Source of the DNA: Natranaeroarchaeum sulfidigenes
GTDB taxonomy: Archaea; Halobacteriota; Halobacteria; Halobacteriales; Natronoarchaeaceae
Direction of reading: 5' to 3'
DNA: 64,000 nt
NCBI RefSeq assembly: GCF_017094485.1
Contig: NZ_CP064786.1
Coordinates: 930,001 to 994,000 of the forward strand
This document shows, piece by piece, positions 54,055 through 63,098 of this stretch; positions within the stretch are counted from its first letter, which is position 1; every line of letters begins with the position of its first letter. The translations under genes were made by a program, and so were the position numbers. Below the pieces are notes generated by a model. It was not told where the DNA came from, searched no databases, and saw nothing but the letters and a program-made list of their open reading frames with translations.

Positions 54055-54625
54055 CGGTATCCTCCGTTCTCGTCCAGATCCGTTCTAGCTCCTCCGCGGC
54101 CCGGCGCGCCTTCAGCCCGAATCGCGATTCCTCCCCAAGACGAACCCGCAGCCGGAATGAAAGCGGGAACGCAGCCCATCCCGTGCCATCGAAAAACGCC
54201 GCGGCGACCGGATCGTCGGTCCACTCGCCGCTCTCCAGGCGTTCGCGGGCCTCGGATTCGGTGTATCCACGTCGTCGCTGCAAGACAGTGACACCGACCG
54301 CTTCGAGGCGCTCGGTGACCGTCTCACGCCCGGAGATCTCGTGGACGGACGAAGCCGATCGCAGGGCACGGTCGAACCCCTCGCCGGGTGTCGGAATGCC
54401 CTGAATCAGCTCGGGATCGCCGGTCCGGGCGTGGCCGGGCTCCATAAACCAGCGGTCCCGCGCGATGTAGACGCCCAGACCCAGAGCGGCGATCCCGACG
54501 ATAGTGAGCAGGAACTCGTCGGCAGAGAACATCGCACCGAGGCCGGGTGAGAAGAACGTCGCGACACCCAGCGCGGCGATAACCACCCCAAGTCCCACGC
54601 CGATACGGCGCTCGATGGTCGTCAT
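54047..54625 (-). CDS. membrane protein of the DUF58 operon (DUF7269-like)
   Basis: 192 residues. Two hydrophobic helices at the N-terminus (RIGVGLGVVIAALGVATFF, LLTIVGIAALGLGVYIARDR) and a cytosolic helical domain (GEGFDRALRSASSVHEISGR, ESEARERLESGEWTDDPVAA). Coupled to both neighbours by short overlaps. Function unknown. Confidence 0.8.
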   Translation of the reverse strand: MTTIERRIGVGLGVVIAALGVATFFSPGLGAMFSADEFLLTIVGIAALGLGVYIARDRWFMEPGHARTGDPELIQGIPTPGEGFDRALRSASSVHEISGRETVTERLEAVGVTVLQRRRGYTESEARERLESGEWTDDPVAAAFFDGTGWAAFPLSFRLRVRLGEESRFGLKARRAAEELERIWTRTEDTDE

Positions 54626-55503
54626 TCCGACTCACCCCCGTACGCGCGTTCGATCTGCCGAAGCGCCTCGACGGCCTGTTGCTCGCGCTCGGGCGTCACG
54701 GCGCGCTCGCCGTAGCGGACTTCCTCGAAGACGGTCCGGAGCGCATCGACGTGCTGGCGGTCCAGTCCGGCGTCGACCGCGGCGCTGGCAAAGTCCCGTG
54801 GCGTGCTCGTCTCGGGGTCCCGGAGATCGACGATATCGACCATCTCACTCCACGCGGTATAGACCTCGTTTTCGAACTCCCTGTCCGATTGCTCGATTCG
54901 ATCGGCCGCCTCACCTGCGGCCTCGCCGAGCTGCATCTCCTCTGTTTGCTCGTCCGACTGATCAAGGTCGACAGTTTCTGTCGATTCATCGCCACCCCGC
55001 CGGAGCCAGTACAGGAAGGCTCCGAGCGCAGTCAGCGCAATCAACCCGATCAGGACGATCGTCGCAACCGGACTGCCGCCACCACCTTCTTCGGGTTCGG
55101 CTTCTTCGGCGGCGTCTTCGACACCGGGATCCGGGGCGACCTCGCCGATTCCATCGAGTCCTTCCGCTGCGGTTTCGCCGTCCCCGCCGGCGGCCAGAAA
55201 GAGCCCTGCTCCGATCGTGCCGATCACGAGAACCCCGGCAAGAAACGGGACTGCCTTGCCCACCGACATATCAGAGGCCTGCCCGTCACCGAGGAAATAG
55301 ACCCCGGCTGTGAGCCCCACCACGAGCACGGCGAGAACCCCGAAGACGAGGGTCGAAGATACTGGTAGCGATAGCTGTACTGCGCCGCCGATACCGGCCG
55401 TCGCGGCGGCGTCGGTCGGATCGGAGATCGTCGCCGCCCCGAGGCCGAAGGCGACGAGACAGACACCTGCTGTGAGAGCCGGACGTATGGTAGTAGAGCG
55501 CAT
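54622..55503 (-). CDS. DUF4129 domain membrane protein
   Basis: 293 residues from ATG 55503 (MRSTTIRPALTAGVCLVAFG). Four hydrophobic helices, an acidic Gly-rich loop (about residues 130-160) and a C-terminal DUF4129 domain (ENEVYTAWSEMVDIVDLRDP, RDFASAAVDAGLDRQHVDAL). Homologues often end with a transglutaminase-related helper role in envelope assembly. It is the first gene of the operon; the usual MoxR ATPase is not next to it. Confidence 0.85.
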   Translation of the reverse strand: MRSTTIRPALTAGVCLVAFGLGAATISDPTDAAATAGIGGAVQLSLPVSSTLVFGVLAVLVVGLTAGVYFLGDGQASDMSVGKAVPFLAGVLVIGTIGAGLFLAAGGDGETAAEGLDGIGEVAPDPGVEDAAEEAEPEEGGGGSPVATIVLIGLIALTALGAFLYWLRRGGDESTETVDLDQSDEQTEEMQLGEAAGEAADRIEQSDREFENEVYTAWSEMVDIVDLRDPETSTPRDFASAAVDAGLDRQHVDALRTVFEEVRYGERAVTPEREQQAVEALRQIERAYGGESE

Positions 55504-55663
55504 GATCTTTGATTCGTCGGTCCTGCGAGAGGGCCGCATGTCAGACCGTTACAGGCGGGTGGACGCGTCCGGAAAAAAGTGTACCGATCCCCGAGTACCA
55601 TCGGCGTTCGGGACCACGGCGGCGAGCGTCAGACATACGGCCCCGACCGTCCTATCACGAGTA

Positions 55664-56269
55664 ATGACCGACACCGTCGACAGGAACTGTACGGAACTGT
55701 ACGCCGAGTTCGGCGACGAGCGACTCCCACCGGGACAGCGCGAGACCGAGGAGTTCCCCGTCCTCTCGAAGAGCGGGACGCCAGAGTGGGACCCCGACGA
55801 GTGGGAGTTTCGGGTGACCGGTGCGGTCGAGCAGGAGTTGACCTTCGGCTGGGACGAGTTCGGAGAACTCCCCACGGAGACCCAGCAACAGGACTTTCAC
55901 TGTGTCACTGGCTGGAGCAAGTTCGACTGTCAGTTCACGGGCGTTCCCTTCCCTGCGCTCGCCGAACGCGCCGGGCTTCATGATGACGCCTCACATGTGC
56001 TCTTTTACGCGCTCGACGACTACACGACGAACCTACCCCTTGAAGACTGTCTGCGGCCCGAAGTGCTCTTTGCCTACGAGTTCGACGGCGAGTCGCTGCC
56101 GGAAGATCACGGCGGCCCGCTCCGCGTCGTGACGCCGCACAAATACGCTTACAAAGGCGCGAAGTGGGTCTGTGGCGTCGAGATCCTGACCGAACAAGAG
56201 CGCGGTTACTGGGAGAAACGTGGCTACTCGAACACTGCTGACCCGTGGAACGAGGAGCGGTACAGCTGA
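55664..56269 (+). CDS. sulfite-oxidase-fold molybdopterin protein
   Basis: 201 residues from ATG 55664 (MTDTVDRNCTELYAEFGDER). It has the single oxidoreductase molybdopterin domain with the metal ligand Cys80 in FHCVTGWSKFDC, LFYALDDYTTNLPLEDC, and the substrate-region HGGPLRVVTPHKYAYKGAKW. No Tat signal and no dimerisation or heme domain. It may resemble MsrP/YedY or a cytosolic relative. Electron partner unknown. Convergent with the flippase gene, six bases apart. Confidence 0.88.
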   Translation: MTDTVDRNCTELYAEFGDERLPPGQRETEEFPVLSKSGTPEWDPDEWEFRVTGAVEQELTFGWDEFGELPTETQQQDFHCVTGWSKFDCQFTGVPFPALAERAGLHDDASHVLFYALDDYTTNLPLEDCLRPEVLFAYEFDGESLPEDHGGPLRVVTPHKYAYKGAKWVCGVEILTEQERGYWEKRGYSNTADPWNEERYS

Positions 56270-56275
56270 ACGGAT

Positions 56276-57805
56276 CTACGCGATCCGGGTCCGCAGGTTC
56301 GACCGATAGCTCGCGTACAGTTCGCGGACGACGAACCGGTCGCGCGGATCGACGCCGATGAGCCGGAGCGCCCCGACGTAGACGGCGAGCCCGAGCGGGA
56401 CGCCCACGAGGACCGCGAGACCGCCCGAAACGACAGTGCCGAGCAACCACATCGCCGCCGTGGCGACCCCGCCTGCGGATATCGGTGTGAGAAACGTTCG
56501 ATCGAACGGCCATAGCCCCTCGAACTGTCGTAACAGTACGACCTGAATCGCGTTCTGTACGGCGATGGCGAGCGACGTACCGAGCGCCGCGCCGACCAGT
56601 CCGAACTCCACGATGAACGTGTAGGTCAGAACGACGTTGAGGACGGCGAGGAGCCAGTCGAGAATCATTCGTGCGTACTGGTGGTCGGTCATCATCAGCA
56701 ACCAGCCGGTCGCGCCGACCGCGCTCCCGACGAACACGCCGCCGAGATAGACGACCAGCGGGACGTACCCCTGCGTATACGCCGGGCCGAACAGGGCCAG
56801 TAGCTCCCGACCGTACACGACGAGCACTGCGAGAAAGGGGACGACAGTCGTGATGATCAGCCGTGTGACGGCAGTGTAGATCGCATTGAGCGTCGCCATC
56901 CGGTCGCTGGCGTAGAGATCGGACGCGACCGGTGGAAGCAACTGATTGAACGACAACAACGGGATCCACGCGATCGCGACCAGCACGAGCAAGGCGTTGT
57001 ACACGCCCGCCGCGACCGCGCTCAGGAGCGCCCCGACGAGCAGGACGTCGACCCGGTTCTGGAACACCTTCCCGAAGCTACTCATCGCGACAGGTCCGGC
57101 ATGGTTGTAGAAGCGCCCGGACTCCCCCTTCGCGCCTCGGAGCGAAGGTCGAATCCCGGTCGATCGAACGGACAGAGGGACGGCGACCACGGCGAGTATC
57201 GCCGTTCCGACGACGATCGCGCCCGCCACGCCCACTACGGAGTAGCCGAGTGCGAGCGCGGCGACGGCCGCGAGCAGTCGGACGCCGGGCCGGAGCAGCT
57301 TGTTGAACACCACTTCTCCCCGCGCGGAGCCGACCGCCCGGAAGACGCCCGCGACGATCATGATGACTCCCAGTAGTCCCACTAGGAGTCCGAAGGCGCG
57401 CAGTGTCGGGATGAACGCGGCCTGCTCGACGGTGAGTTCGTTGATCCGCGGCGCGGCCAGCCAGACGCCGACCGCGAGCGCGCCCCCGAAGCCGACCGTC
57501 GTGGCGTAGGCCAGCCCGACGACCGCGGATCGACGGCGTGGGTCACTCTCGTACTCGGGGACGTACCGCTGGAGCGCCGGGACGCTTCCGAACGTAACGA
57601 GCCGGACCAGAACCTGGGCGATGCGCCACGCCAGCGCGTACACACCGTACGCTGCAGGTCCCAGACCCCGTGCAAGAATGATCTCGACAGCCGAGATTAG
57701 CGCACGTTGCGCGGAGACACCGCCGGAGGTAACGACTGCGCCGTGTGCGATCGTCAGGAGTGCCTCGCGTTCCCCCTCGGGGATCGACTCGTCGTCTCGA
57801 TACAC
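56276..57805 (-). CDS. polysaccharide flippase (Wzx-like, MATE/MOP superfamily)
   Basis: 509 residues with a GTG start at 57805. About fourteen hydrophobic helices; the opening GGVSAQRALISAVEIILARG and LGPAAYGVYALAWRIAQVLV is the O-antigen flippase pattern. It would move lipid-linked sugars across the membrane, for example for S-layer glycosylation. No glycosyltransferase is adjacent, which is unusual for this type. Confidence 0.9.
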   Translation of the reverse strand: MYRDDESIPEGEREALLTIAHGAVVTSGGVSAQRALISAVEIILARGLGPAAYGVYALAWRIAQVLVRLVTFGSVPALQRYVPEYESDPRRRSAVVGLAYATTVGFGGALAVGVWLAAPRINELTVEQAAFIPTLRAFGLLVGLLGVIMIVAGVFRAVGSARGEVVFNKLLRPGVRLLAAVAALALGYSVVGVAGAIVVGTAILAVVAVPLSVRSTGIRPSLRGAKGESGRFYNHAGPVAMSSFGKVFQNRVDVLLVGALLSAVAAGVYNALLVLVAIAWIPLLSFNQLLPPVASDLYASDRMATLNAIYTAVTRLIITTVVPFLAVLVVYGRELLALFGPAYTQGYVPLVVYLGGVFVGSAVGATGWLLMMTDHQYARMILDWLLAVLNVVLTYTFIVEFGLVGAALGTSLAIAVQNAIQVVLLRQFEGLWPFDRTFLTPISAGGVATAAMWLLGTVVSGGLAVLVGVPLGLAVYVGALRLIGVDPRDRFVVRELYASYRSNLRTRIA

Positions 57806-57917
57806 GTTCTACCTCTCGGGCGGTACCGGAACAAAAATCGGTCGTTTGTGTCGAGGCCTGTTGCTGTACGACGGGAGAGGGACAGGCTGAAGAACCCGCG
57901 CTCCTGAACGAGTATTA

Positions 57918-59258
57918 ATGGAATCCCTGGGCAGTGGGGGCGACAGTCGGGACCTGACGGAGCAGTCCCTCGTGACACGACGTCGCCAGCTGCAGGCGAT
58001 CTCGCGCCGTGCCGTACTCGATGCGTTTGGACCACCGCGTGCGGTCTGGACGCCTCCGGAGGGCCCGTCGTTCGTTGGCTGGGGTACCGCGGCGACGCTG
58101 TCAGCGGAAGGGAACGAGCGACTCACGACACTCCAGGCATCGGCAGATCGGCTGTTCTCCCGGATCGACGCCGACGATGCACCAGCCGCGACACGCCCAC
58201 GGCTAGTCGGCGGGATGTCGTTTCACGATGCCCACGAGCCCGCCCCGCCGTGGACCGGCTTCGATAGCGCGCGATTCGTTCTGCCAGAGCTGCAATTGAC
58301 CTGGACCGACGATACTGCCTGGCTGACTGCGAACGCCGTCGCTCCCGACGATCCTGCCACTGTCGACGACCGTGTCGAGAACGCGCTCGCCGAGATCGAG
58401 GGCGTGACCCCGACCGGCGGAATCGCCGAGCCGCCGGGTGTCGCCAGCCGGGAACGGTGCCCGTCGCGGGAGCGATGGCGCGAACAGGTTAGGGCCGCCA
58501 TCGATCGGATCCGCGGCGGGGACCTGCAGAAGGTCGTTCTCGCACAGTCGTTATCGGTCGAACTGGAGCGGCAACTATCCCTGCCCGACGTCATCGCGCG
58601 ACTTGACGTCTCCTATCCGGACTGTCAGCGGTTTCTCGTGCAGCCGGGAGACGGGCCGGTCTTTTTCGGCGCGACACCGGAACGGCTCGTCTCGGCTGCG
58701 GGGCGCACCGTCGAGACGGTTGCCCTCGCGGGGTCGACCGGTCGCGGGGACACCACCGAAGAAGACGAGTGGCTCGCCGCGGAGCTACTCGACAGCGAGA
58801 AGGACATCCACGAGCACGAACTGGTCGCCGACGCCGTCCGGACGCAGCTGTCGCCGTACGCGAGTTCGGTACAGACTGGCCAGCGCACGGTGCGAAAGCT
58901 GCCGACTGTCCAGCACCTCCAGACGCCGATCACGGCCGAACTCGACGACGCGGAACACGTGCTCACGCTCGTCAAAGCGCTGCATCCGACACCCGCAGTC
59001 GGCGGCTTACCGCCGGATGCCGCCTGGGAAACGATCAGGGAGACCGAGGCGTTCGACCGGGGCTGGTACGCGTCCCCGGTGGGATGGTTCGACGCCGCGG
59101 GCGACGGGGCGTTCGCGGTGGGGATCCGTTCCGCGGTCGCCGAGGGCGACCGGGCGACGCTGTTCGCGGGCGCTGGGATCGTCGCCGATAGCGATCCGGA
59201 CCGCGAGTGGGACGAGGTACAGCTCAAGTACGGCCCGATGCTGGACGCACTGGAGTGA
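57918..59258 (+). CDS. menF: isochorismate synthase
   Basis: 446 residues. Chorismate-binding enzyme core: GGMSFHDAH, the RGGDLQKVVLAQS segment, FFGATPERLVSAAGRTVETV, ALAGSTGRGDT, KDIHEHELVADAV, VQHLQTPI, LHPTPAVGGLP and RGWYASPVGWFDAAGDGAFA. It makes isochorismate for menaquinone. Two bases separate its stop from menD. Confidence 0.94.
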   Translation: MESLGSGGDSRDLTEQSLVTRRRQLQAISRRAVLDAFGPPRAVWTPPEGPSFVGWGTAATLSAEGNERLTTLQASADRLFSRIDADDAPAATRPRLVGGMSFHDAHEPAPPWTGFDSARFVLPELQLTWTDDTAWLTANAVAPDDPATVDDRVENALAEIEGVTPTGGIAEPPGVASRERCPSRERWREQVRAAIDRIRGGDLQKVVLAQSLSVELERQLSLPDVIARLDVSYPDCQRFLVQPGDGPVFFGATPERLVSAAGRTVETVALAGSTGRGDTTEEDEWLAAELLDSEKDIHEHELVADAVRTQLSPYASSVQTGQRTVRKLPTVQHLQTPITAELDDAEHVLTLVKALHPTPAVGGLPPDAAWETIRETEAFDRGWYASPVGWFDAAGDGAFAVGIRSAVAEGDRATLFAGAGIVADSDPDREWDEVQLKYGPMLDALE

Positions 59259-59260
59259 CA

Positions 59261-61051
59261 ATGACTGCACCCAATCGCAACACTCTCTGGGCGGAGACGC
59301 TGGTCAAGGAGCTCGTCGCGGGCGGAGTCGAGGGGGTCTGTGTCGCGCCGGGCAGCCGATCCACGCCGTTGACCGTCGCCGCCGCGGGACATCCCGATCT
59401 CACCGTCTACTCGCATCTCGACGAGCGGTCGGCCGCGTACTTCGCGCTCGGCCGGGCGCGGCGAACCGGCGAGCCGACGCCGCTGATCTGCACCTCCGGG
59501 ACTGCGGCGGCGAACTTCTATCCCGCGGTAATCGAGGCGAATCAGGCCCGCGTCCCGATGATTCTCCTTACGGCGGATCGACCGCCCGAACTCCGGGATA
59601 GCGGCGCGAATCAGACGATCGATCAGGAGAAGCTCTACGGCAACGCAGTGCGGTGGTACCGCGACCTGCCCGAGCCGGAGCCGACCGGGAGAAAGCTCCG
59701 TCGACTCCGGACCGACGCCGCCCGCGCGGTTGCGGAATCGGTCGGCCATCCCTCGGGACCTGTTCACCTGAACGTCCCGTTTCGCAAGCCACTCGAACCT
59801 GTCGAGGTTTCGGGCGATGTCCCCGACGACCTCGCGGAGAAGGCCCCACTCGGGGTGGACGGCCGCGAAGGACCGTTCGTTCGGACGTCCGGTGGACGTA
59901 TCGAACCGGACGATGCCACAGTCGCAGACCTCGTAGAGACGATCGAAGCGGCCGACCGCGGACTGTTCGTCGCCGGTCCCGCGGACCCACCAGTTCCGGA
60001 CGTTGACCGCGGCGCACTCGCCGAATTCGCAGATCTGACGGGCTTTCCGATACTCGCCGACCCACTCTCCGGGCTTCGCTTCGGCGAGCACGTCACCGAT
60101 ACCCCCGTACTCGGTGGCTACGACGCCTACCTCGACGAGCGCGTCACCGGCGACTGGCCCGCCCCCGAGATCGTCCTCCGGATCGGTGCGTCGCCGACCT
60201 CGAAACCGCTGCGAAAATACCTCGCACGGACCGGGGCACGCCAGTATGTCGTAGATCCCGCCGGTGGGTGGCGAGAGGCGGAGTTCACCGTGACGGATCT
60301 CCTCGAAGCCGATCCGACCGCGCTCGTCGAGGCGGTTGTCGACCGATTGGAGGGCGAGGACGGGACCGCGACAGACGGCTGGCGCTCGCGCTGGCTCGAC
60401 GCCGAAGCGGCCTACTGGGACCGGATCGGGACGGCCCGCGACGATGCCAGAAACGGCGAGCGGTTCGAGGGGGCGGTTGTCGCCGCCGCCGTCGAGGGCG
60501 CGCCCGACCCCGCCACGATCTTCGTCTCGAACTCGATGCCCGTTCGGGATCTCGACCGGTTTGCTCGTCCCGCAACTGCCGAGCTAACCGTTCTCGGAAA
60601 CCGCGGCGCGAGCGGGATCGACGGCATCGTCAGCACGGCACTCGGCGCTGGGAGCGCGACCGACGAGCCGCTGGTGGCGATCACCGGCGATCTGGCCTTC
60701 TACCACGACATGAACGGACTGCTCGCGCTCGGCCGCTGCGGCGTCGACGCGACGGTCGTTCTCATTAATAACGATGGAGGCGGCATCTTCCACATGCTCC
60801 CAATCGAGTCCTTTGACCCGCCCTTTACCGACCAGTTCAAGACGCCCCACGGGCTGGACTTTGCCCCGACTGCGGAGCTGTACGAGCTCTCGTTTACTAG
60901 CGTCGACCGGCTGGACGAGTTCGCCGATGTGTACGGGGCAAGTCTCGACAGCGACGGTACGCAAGTGATCGAGTTTCGGATCGGAAGCCAGGAAAGTCAC
61001 GATCGGCGGGCGGCGCTCCAGGAGTCGATCTGTGAGTGGCTGGGGACGTGA
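59261..61051 (+). CDS. menD: SEPHCHC synthase
   Basis: 596 residues from ATG 59261. Thiamine diphosphate enzyme: GVCVAPGSRSTPLTVAAAGH and DERSAAYFALGRARRTGEPT at the N-terminus, VSNSMPVRDLDRFA, NRGASGIDGIVSTALGAGSA and the ThDP loop GDLAFYHDMNGL to NNDGGGIFHMLP at the C-terminus. It joins 2-oxoglutarate to isochorismate in menaquinone synthesis. Confidence 0.96.
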   Translation: MTAPNRNTLWAETLVKELVAGGVEGVCVAPGSRSTPLTVAAAGHPDLTVYSHLDERSAAYFALGRARRTGEPTPLICTSGTAAANFYPAVIEANQARVPMILLTADRPPELRDSGANQTIDQEKLYGNAVRWYRDLPEPEPTGRKLRRLRTDAARAVAESVGHPSGPVHLNVPFRKPLEPVEVSGDVPDDLAEKAPLGVDGREGPFVRTSGGRIEPDDATVADLVETIEAADRGLFVAGPADPPVPDVDRGALAEFADLTGFPILADPLSGLRFGEHVTDTPVLGGYDAYLDERVTGDWPAPEIVLRIGASPTSKPLRKYLARTGARQYVVDPAGGWREAEFTVTDLLEADPTALVEAVVDRLEGEDGTATDGWRSRWLDAEAAYWDRIGTARDDARNGERFEGAVVAAAVEGAPDPATIFVSNSMPVRDLDRFARPATAELTVLGNRGASGIDGIVSTALGAGSATDEPLVAITGDLAFYHDMNGLLALGRCGVDATVVLINNDGGGIFHMLPIESFDPPFTDQFKTPHGLDFAPTAELYELSFTSVDRLDEFADVYGASLDSDGTQVIEFRIGSQESHDRRAALQESICEWLGT

Positions 61052-61067
61052 ACGCCAGCCATTCGAC

Positions 61068-61970
61068 TCACTGCTTCACGACGCTGGCTATGGCCAGTGC
61101 ATAGCCGAACGGTATCCAGACCAGAAGGACGGCACTTACGACCCGCATCGTCAGTGGGAACAGTAGCCCGGTCGTGAACAGTGCCGCAGGGATGAGCACG
61201 CTCAGCGTACCGAACACGAGAACGCCGATGCCGGGGAGCGTCAGCAGGTAGCCAGCGGTGAGGAACAACAATACCCCGGTGGTGACACGAAGCGGGAGCA
61301 AAAAGATATCCGCGATCGTTGACACGAGTAGCATCGGGTAGATGAGCAACGACACGCCGACCAGAAAGCCCGTCTCCTGGCTGAGCGCTGGTATCAAGAA
61401 GCCGGTACTCGACGGATCGGTACTCGAATCGGTGACCGCGAACGAACTCCCACCGCCAGCCTGTTGAGCGTTGTCCCCGCTCGTTTCCGTCGCGCGGGCC
61501 GAATGTGACGCCGCGTCGCCGGTCGCCGATCCGCCAGTCGTTGCACCGCGCGTCGACGCTCCGGCGGTCGCACCGCTCGATTGCTCTGCCCACTCCCACG
61601 CCGACGTCCGACGTTCACGCCGTCGTCGCTGCCTCGCGTGGTGGCTCTCCCACCAGCCATCGGACGGGTCGCGACTGGCTGCTTCCCAGTCGACGCCGTC
61701 GAACTCGACGTCTTCGGCGCTCGTCGTGGTGTCTTCAGCCGTCTCCGTACCCACGTAGGCGGCATGGCCGATTCGGTCGTAGCGCTCACGCTCGTCCTCA
61801 TCACCGAGCACATCCTCGGCGTCGACGACCTGCTTGAACAGCTCGCTGGCATCGTCCCGGTCGCTCTGATCCGGATGGTACTCTTTGACTTTCTCGCGGT
61901 AGGCGTCCGTGATCTCTGCCTGGGTGGCGTCCTCGGAAACCTCTAACACGTCGTAGAAATCCTCTGCCAT
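61068..61970 (-). CDS. membrane-anchored J-domain protein, shorter form
   Basis: 300 residues. J domain at 1-65 (FYDVLEVSEDATQAEITDAY, HPD in EYHPDQS, LGDEDERERYDRIGHAAYVG), a polar Ser/Thr/Ala linker (about 85-190) and four hydrophobic helices at the end (TGFLVGVSLLIYPMLLVSTI, VLLFLTAGYLLTLPGIGVLV). Same plan as the protein at 14981 but with a shorter linker. Probably recruits DnaK to the membrane. It lies convergent between menD and the PH-domain gene. Confidence 0.87.
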   Translation of the reverse strand: MAEDFYDVLEVSEDATQAEITDAYREKVKEYHPDQSDRDDASELFKQVVDAEDVLGDEDERERYDRIGHAAYVGTETAEDTTTSAEDVEFDGVDWEAASRDPSDGWWESHHARQRRRRERRTSAWEWAEQSSGATAGASTRGATTGGSATGDAASHSARATETSGDNAQQAGGGSSFAVTDSSTDPSSTGFLIPALSQETGFLVGVSLLIYPMLLVSTIADIFLLPLRVTTGVLLFLTAGYLLTLPGIGVLVFGTLSVLIPAALFTTGLLFPLTMRVVSAVLLVWIPFGYALAIASVVKQ

Positions 61971-62080
61971 CTGGCTGTTCGCCGACAGTTTCGATGGGAC
62001 CGACTAAAACGTTCGGCTGCCGGGACAGCGAACGTCAGCCTACCTGTGAGGTATACAAGCGAGGATTCGGATAGTCACAT

Positions 62081-62632
62081 ATGGGGAGTTCACTGTTCGC
62101 GGAGACCGTCGAGGACGCCGACTGGCTCCATCTGGGGGAGGGAGAGGAGATCCACTGGACGGGCCGCCCCTCGAAGTTTACCATCGCAGGTGCGCTCGGA
62201 CTGGCGGCGCTTGTCACCGTGCTCGGCTTTGTCGCGTCAGCGCTGCTGGCAGCGTGGGCTGATCTGCCGAACTGGGTGAGTGCCCTACCGCTGGGCGTGA
62301 TGTTCGCGGGTATCGGCTGGGCGATCTGGGTCTATCTCGACTGGCTCCGCCTGCTGTACGTGATCACGGACGAGCAGATCTACGTCAAACACGGGCTGAT
62401 CAGCCGTGACGTCACACAGATCCGGCTCGACCGCGTGCAAAACACTGCTTACGAGCAGTCGATCCCCGAACGGTTTCTCTCCTACGGCGACGTGAACATC
62501 TACACCGCGGGGACCAGTACCGAGGACGTGACCTTCCGGAGCGTCCCCAACCCCGAGCGGGTCAAACAAACGCTCACACAGCTGTTGAGTGAGCTGGGAC
62601 GCGAGAGAAACGGCGCGAGACAGTCGATCTAG
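62081..62632 (+). CDS. bacterial PH-like (DUF304) membrane protein
   Basis: 183 residues. N-terminal GEGEEIHWTGRPSKF, two hydrophobic helices (GLAALVTVLGFVASALLAAW and PLGVMFAGIGWAIWVYLDWL) and the PH-like beta domain with LLYVITDEQIYVKHGLISRD, VTQIRLDRVQNTAYEQS and GDVNIYTAGTSTEDVTFRSV. Function unknown. Its TAG stop lies inside the CTAG shared with the convergent gene. Confidence 0.88.
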   Translation: MGSSLFAETVEDADWLHLGEGEEIHWTGRPSKFTIAGALGLAALVTVLGFVASALLAAWADLPNWVSALPLGVMFAGIGWAIWVYLDWLRLLYVITDEQIYVKHGLISRDVTQIRLDRVQNTAYEQSIPERFLSYGDVNIYTAGTSTEDVTFRSVPNPERVKQTLTQLLSELGRERNGARQSI

Positions 62633-63012
62633 TAACCGTCTTTTGCAGGACTGTAATCGATCAACTCGACGCCGCCAAAGGAGAGGGCGTTCGGATGGTA
62701 ACCGGAGAGCGGATCGAGGTAGCCGGTTGCTTCGAGCGTCGCCGCGATGACGACCTGCTCCTCGGCGAGAACATCCATCGTGTCCGCGACCCGCTCGACG
62801 TCGTGAGACCGACAGTAGACGGCGACGGGCTCCCAGGTGTGGCCCTCATAGTTTCGGAGGGCAACGGTTACGCGGTCGCCAGCGGCAAGTGCGGTTCCCT
62901 CGGCCGAGCCACAGCGCGTACACGGGACCTTCCCCCGCTCGTAATCCGGCACGACGCCGAGACCCCCGGCGACGGCGCCTGTCAGCTCGCGTACAATCTG
63001 TTCACTTTCCAC
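62629..63012 (-). CDS. haloarchaeal protein with a CxxC pair (DUF8112-like)
   Basis: 127 residues if started at GTG 63012 (VESEQIVRELTGAVAGGLGV); a TTG at 63039 would add nine residues. Features are CTRCGSAEGTALAAGDRVTV, the YCRSHDVERVADTMDVLAEE stretch and a Tyr-rich end. CTRC plus Cys and His in YCRSHDV could hold zinc. No function recognised. Start choice is weak. Confidence 0.7.
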   Translation of the reverse strand: MESEQIVRELTGAVAGGLGVVPDYERGKVPCTRCGSAEGTALAAGDRVTVALRNYEGHTWEPVAVYCRSHDVERVADTMDVLAEEQVVIAATLEATGYLDPLSGYHPNALSFGGVELIDYSPAKDGY

Positions 63013-63098
63013 GTGACCGCGTTCGGCGGCAGCCGACAAAAGGCTGGTCCGGCGCGCGACGGGAACCTATTTCACCATGACGGCCCGAGTTCGGACAA

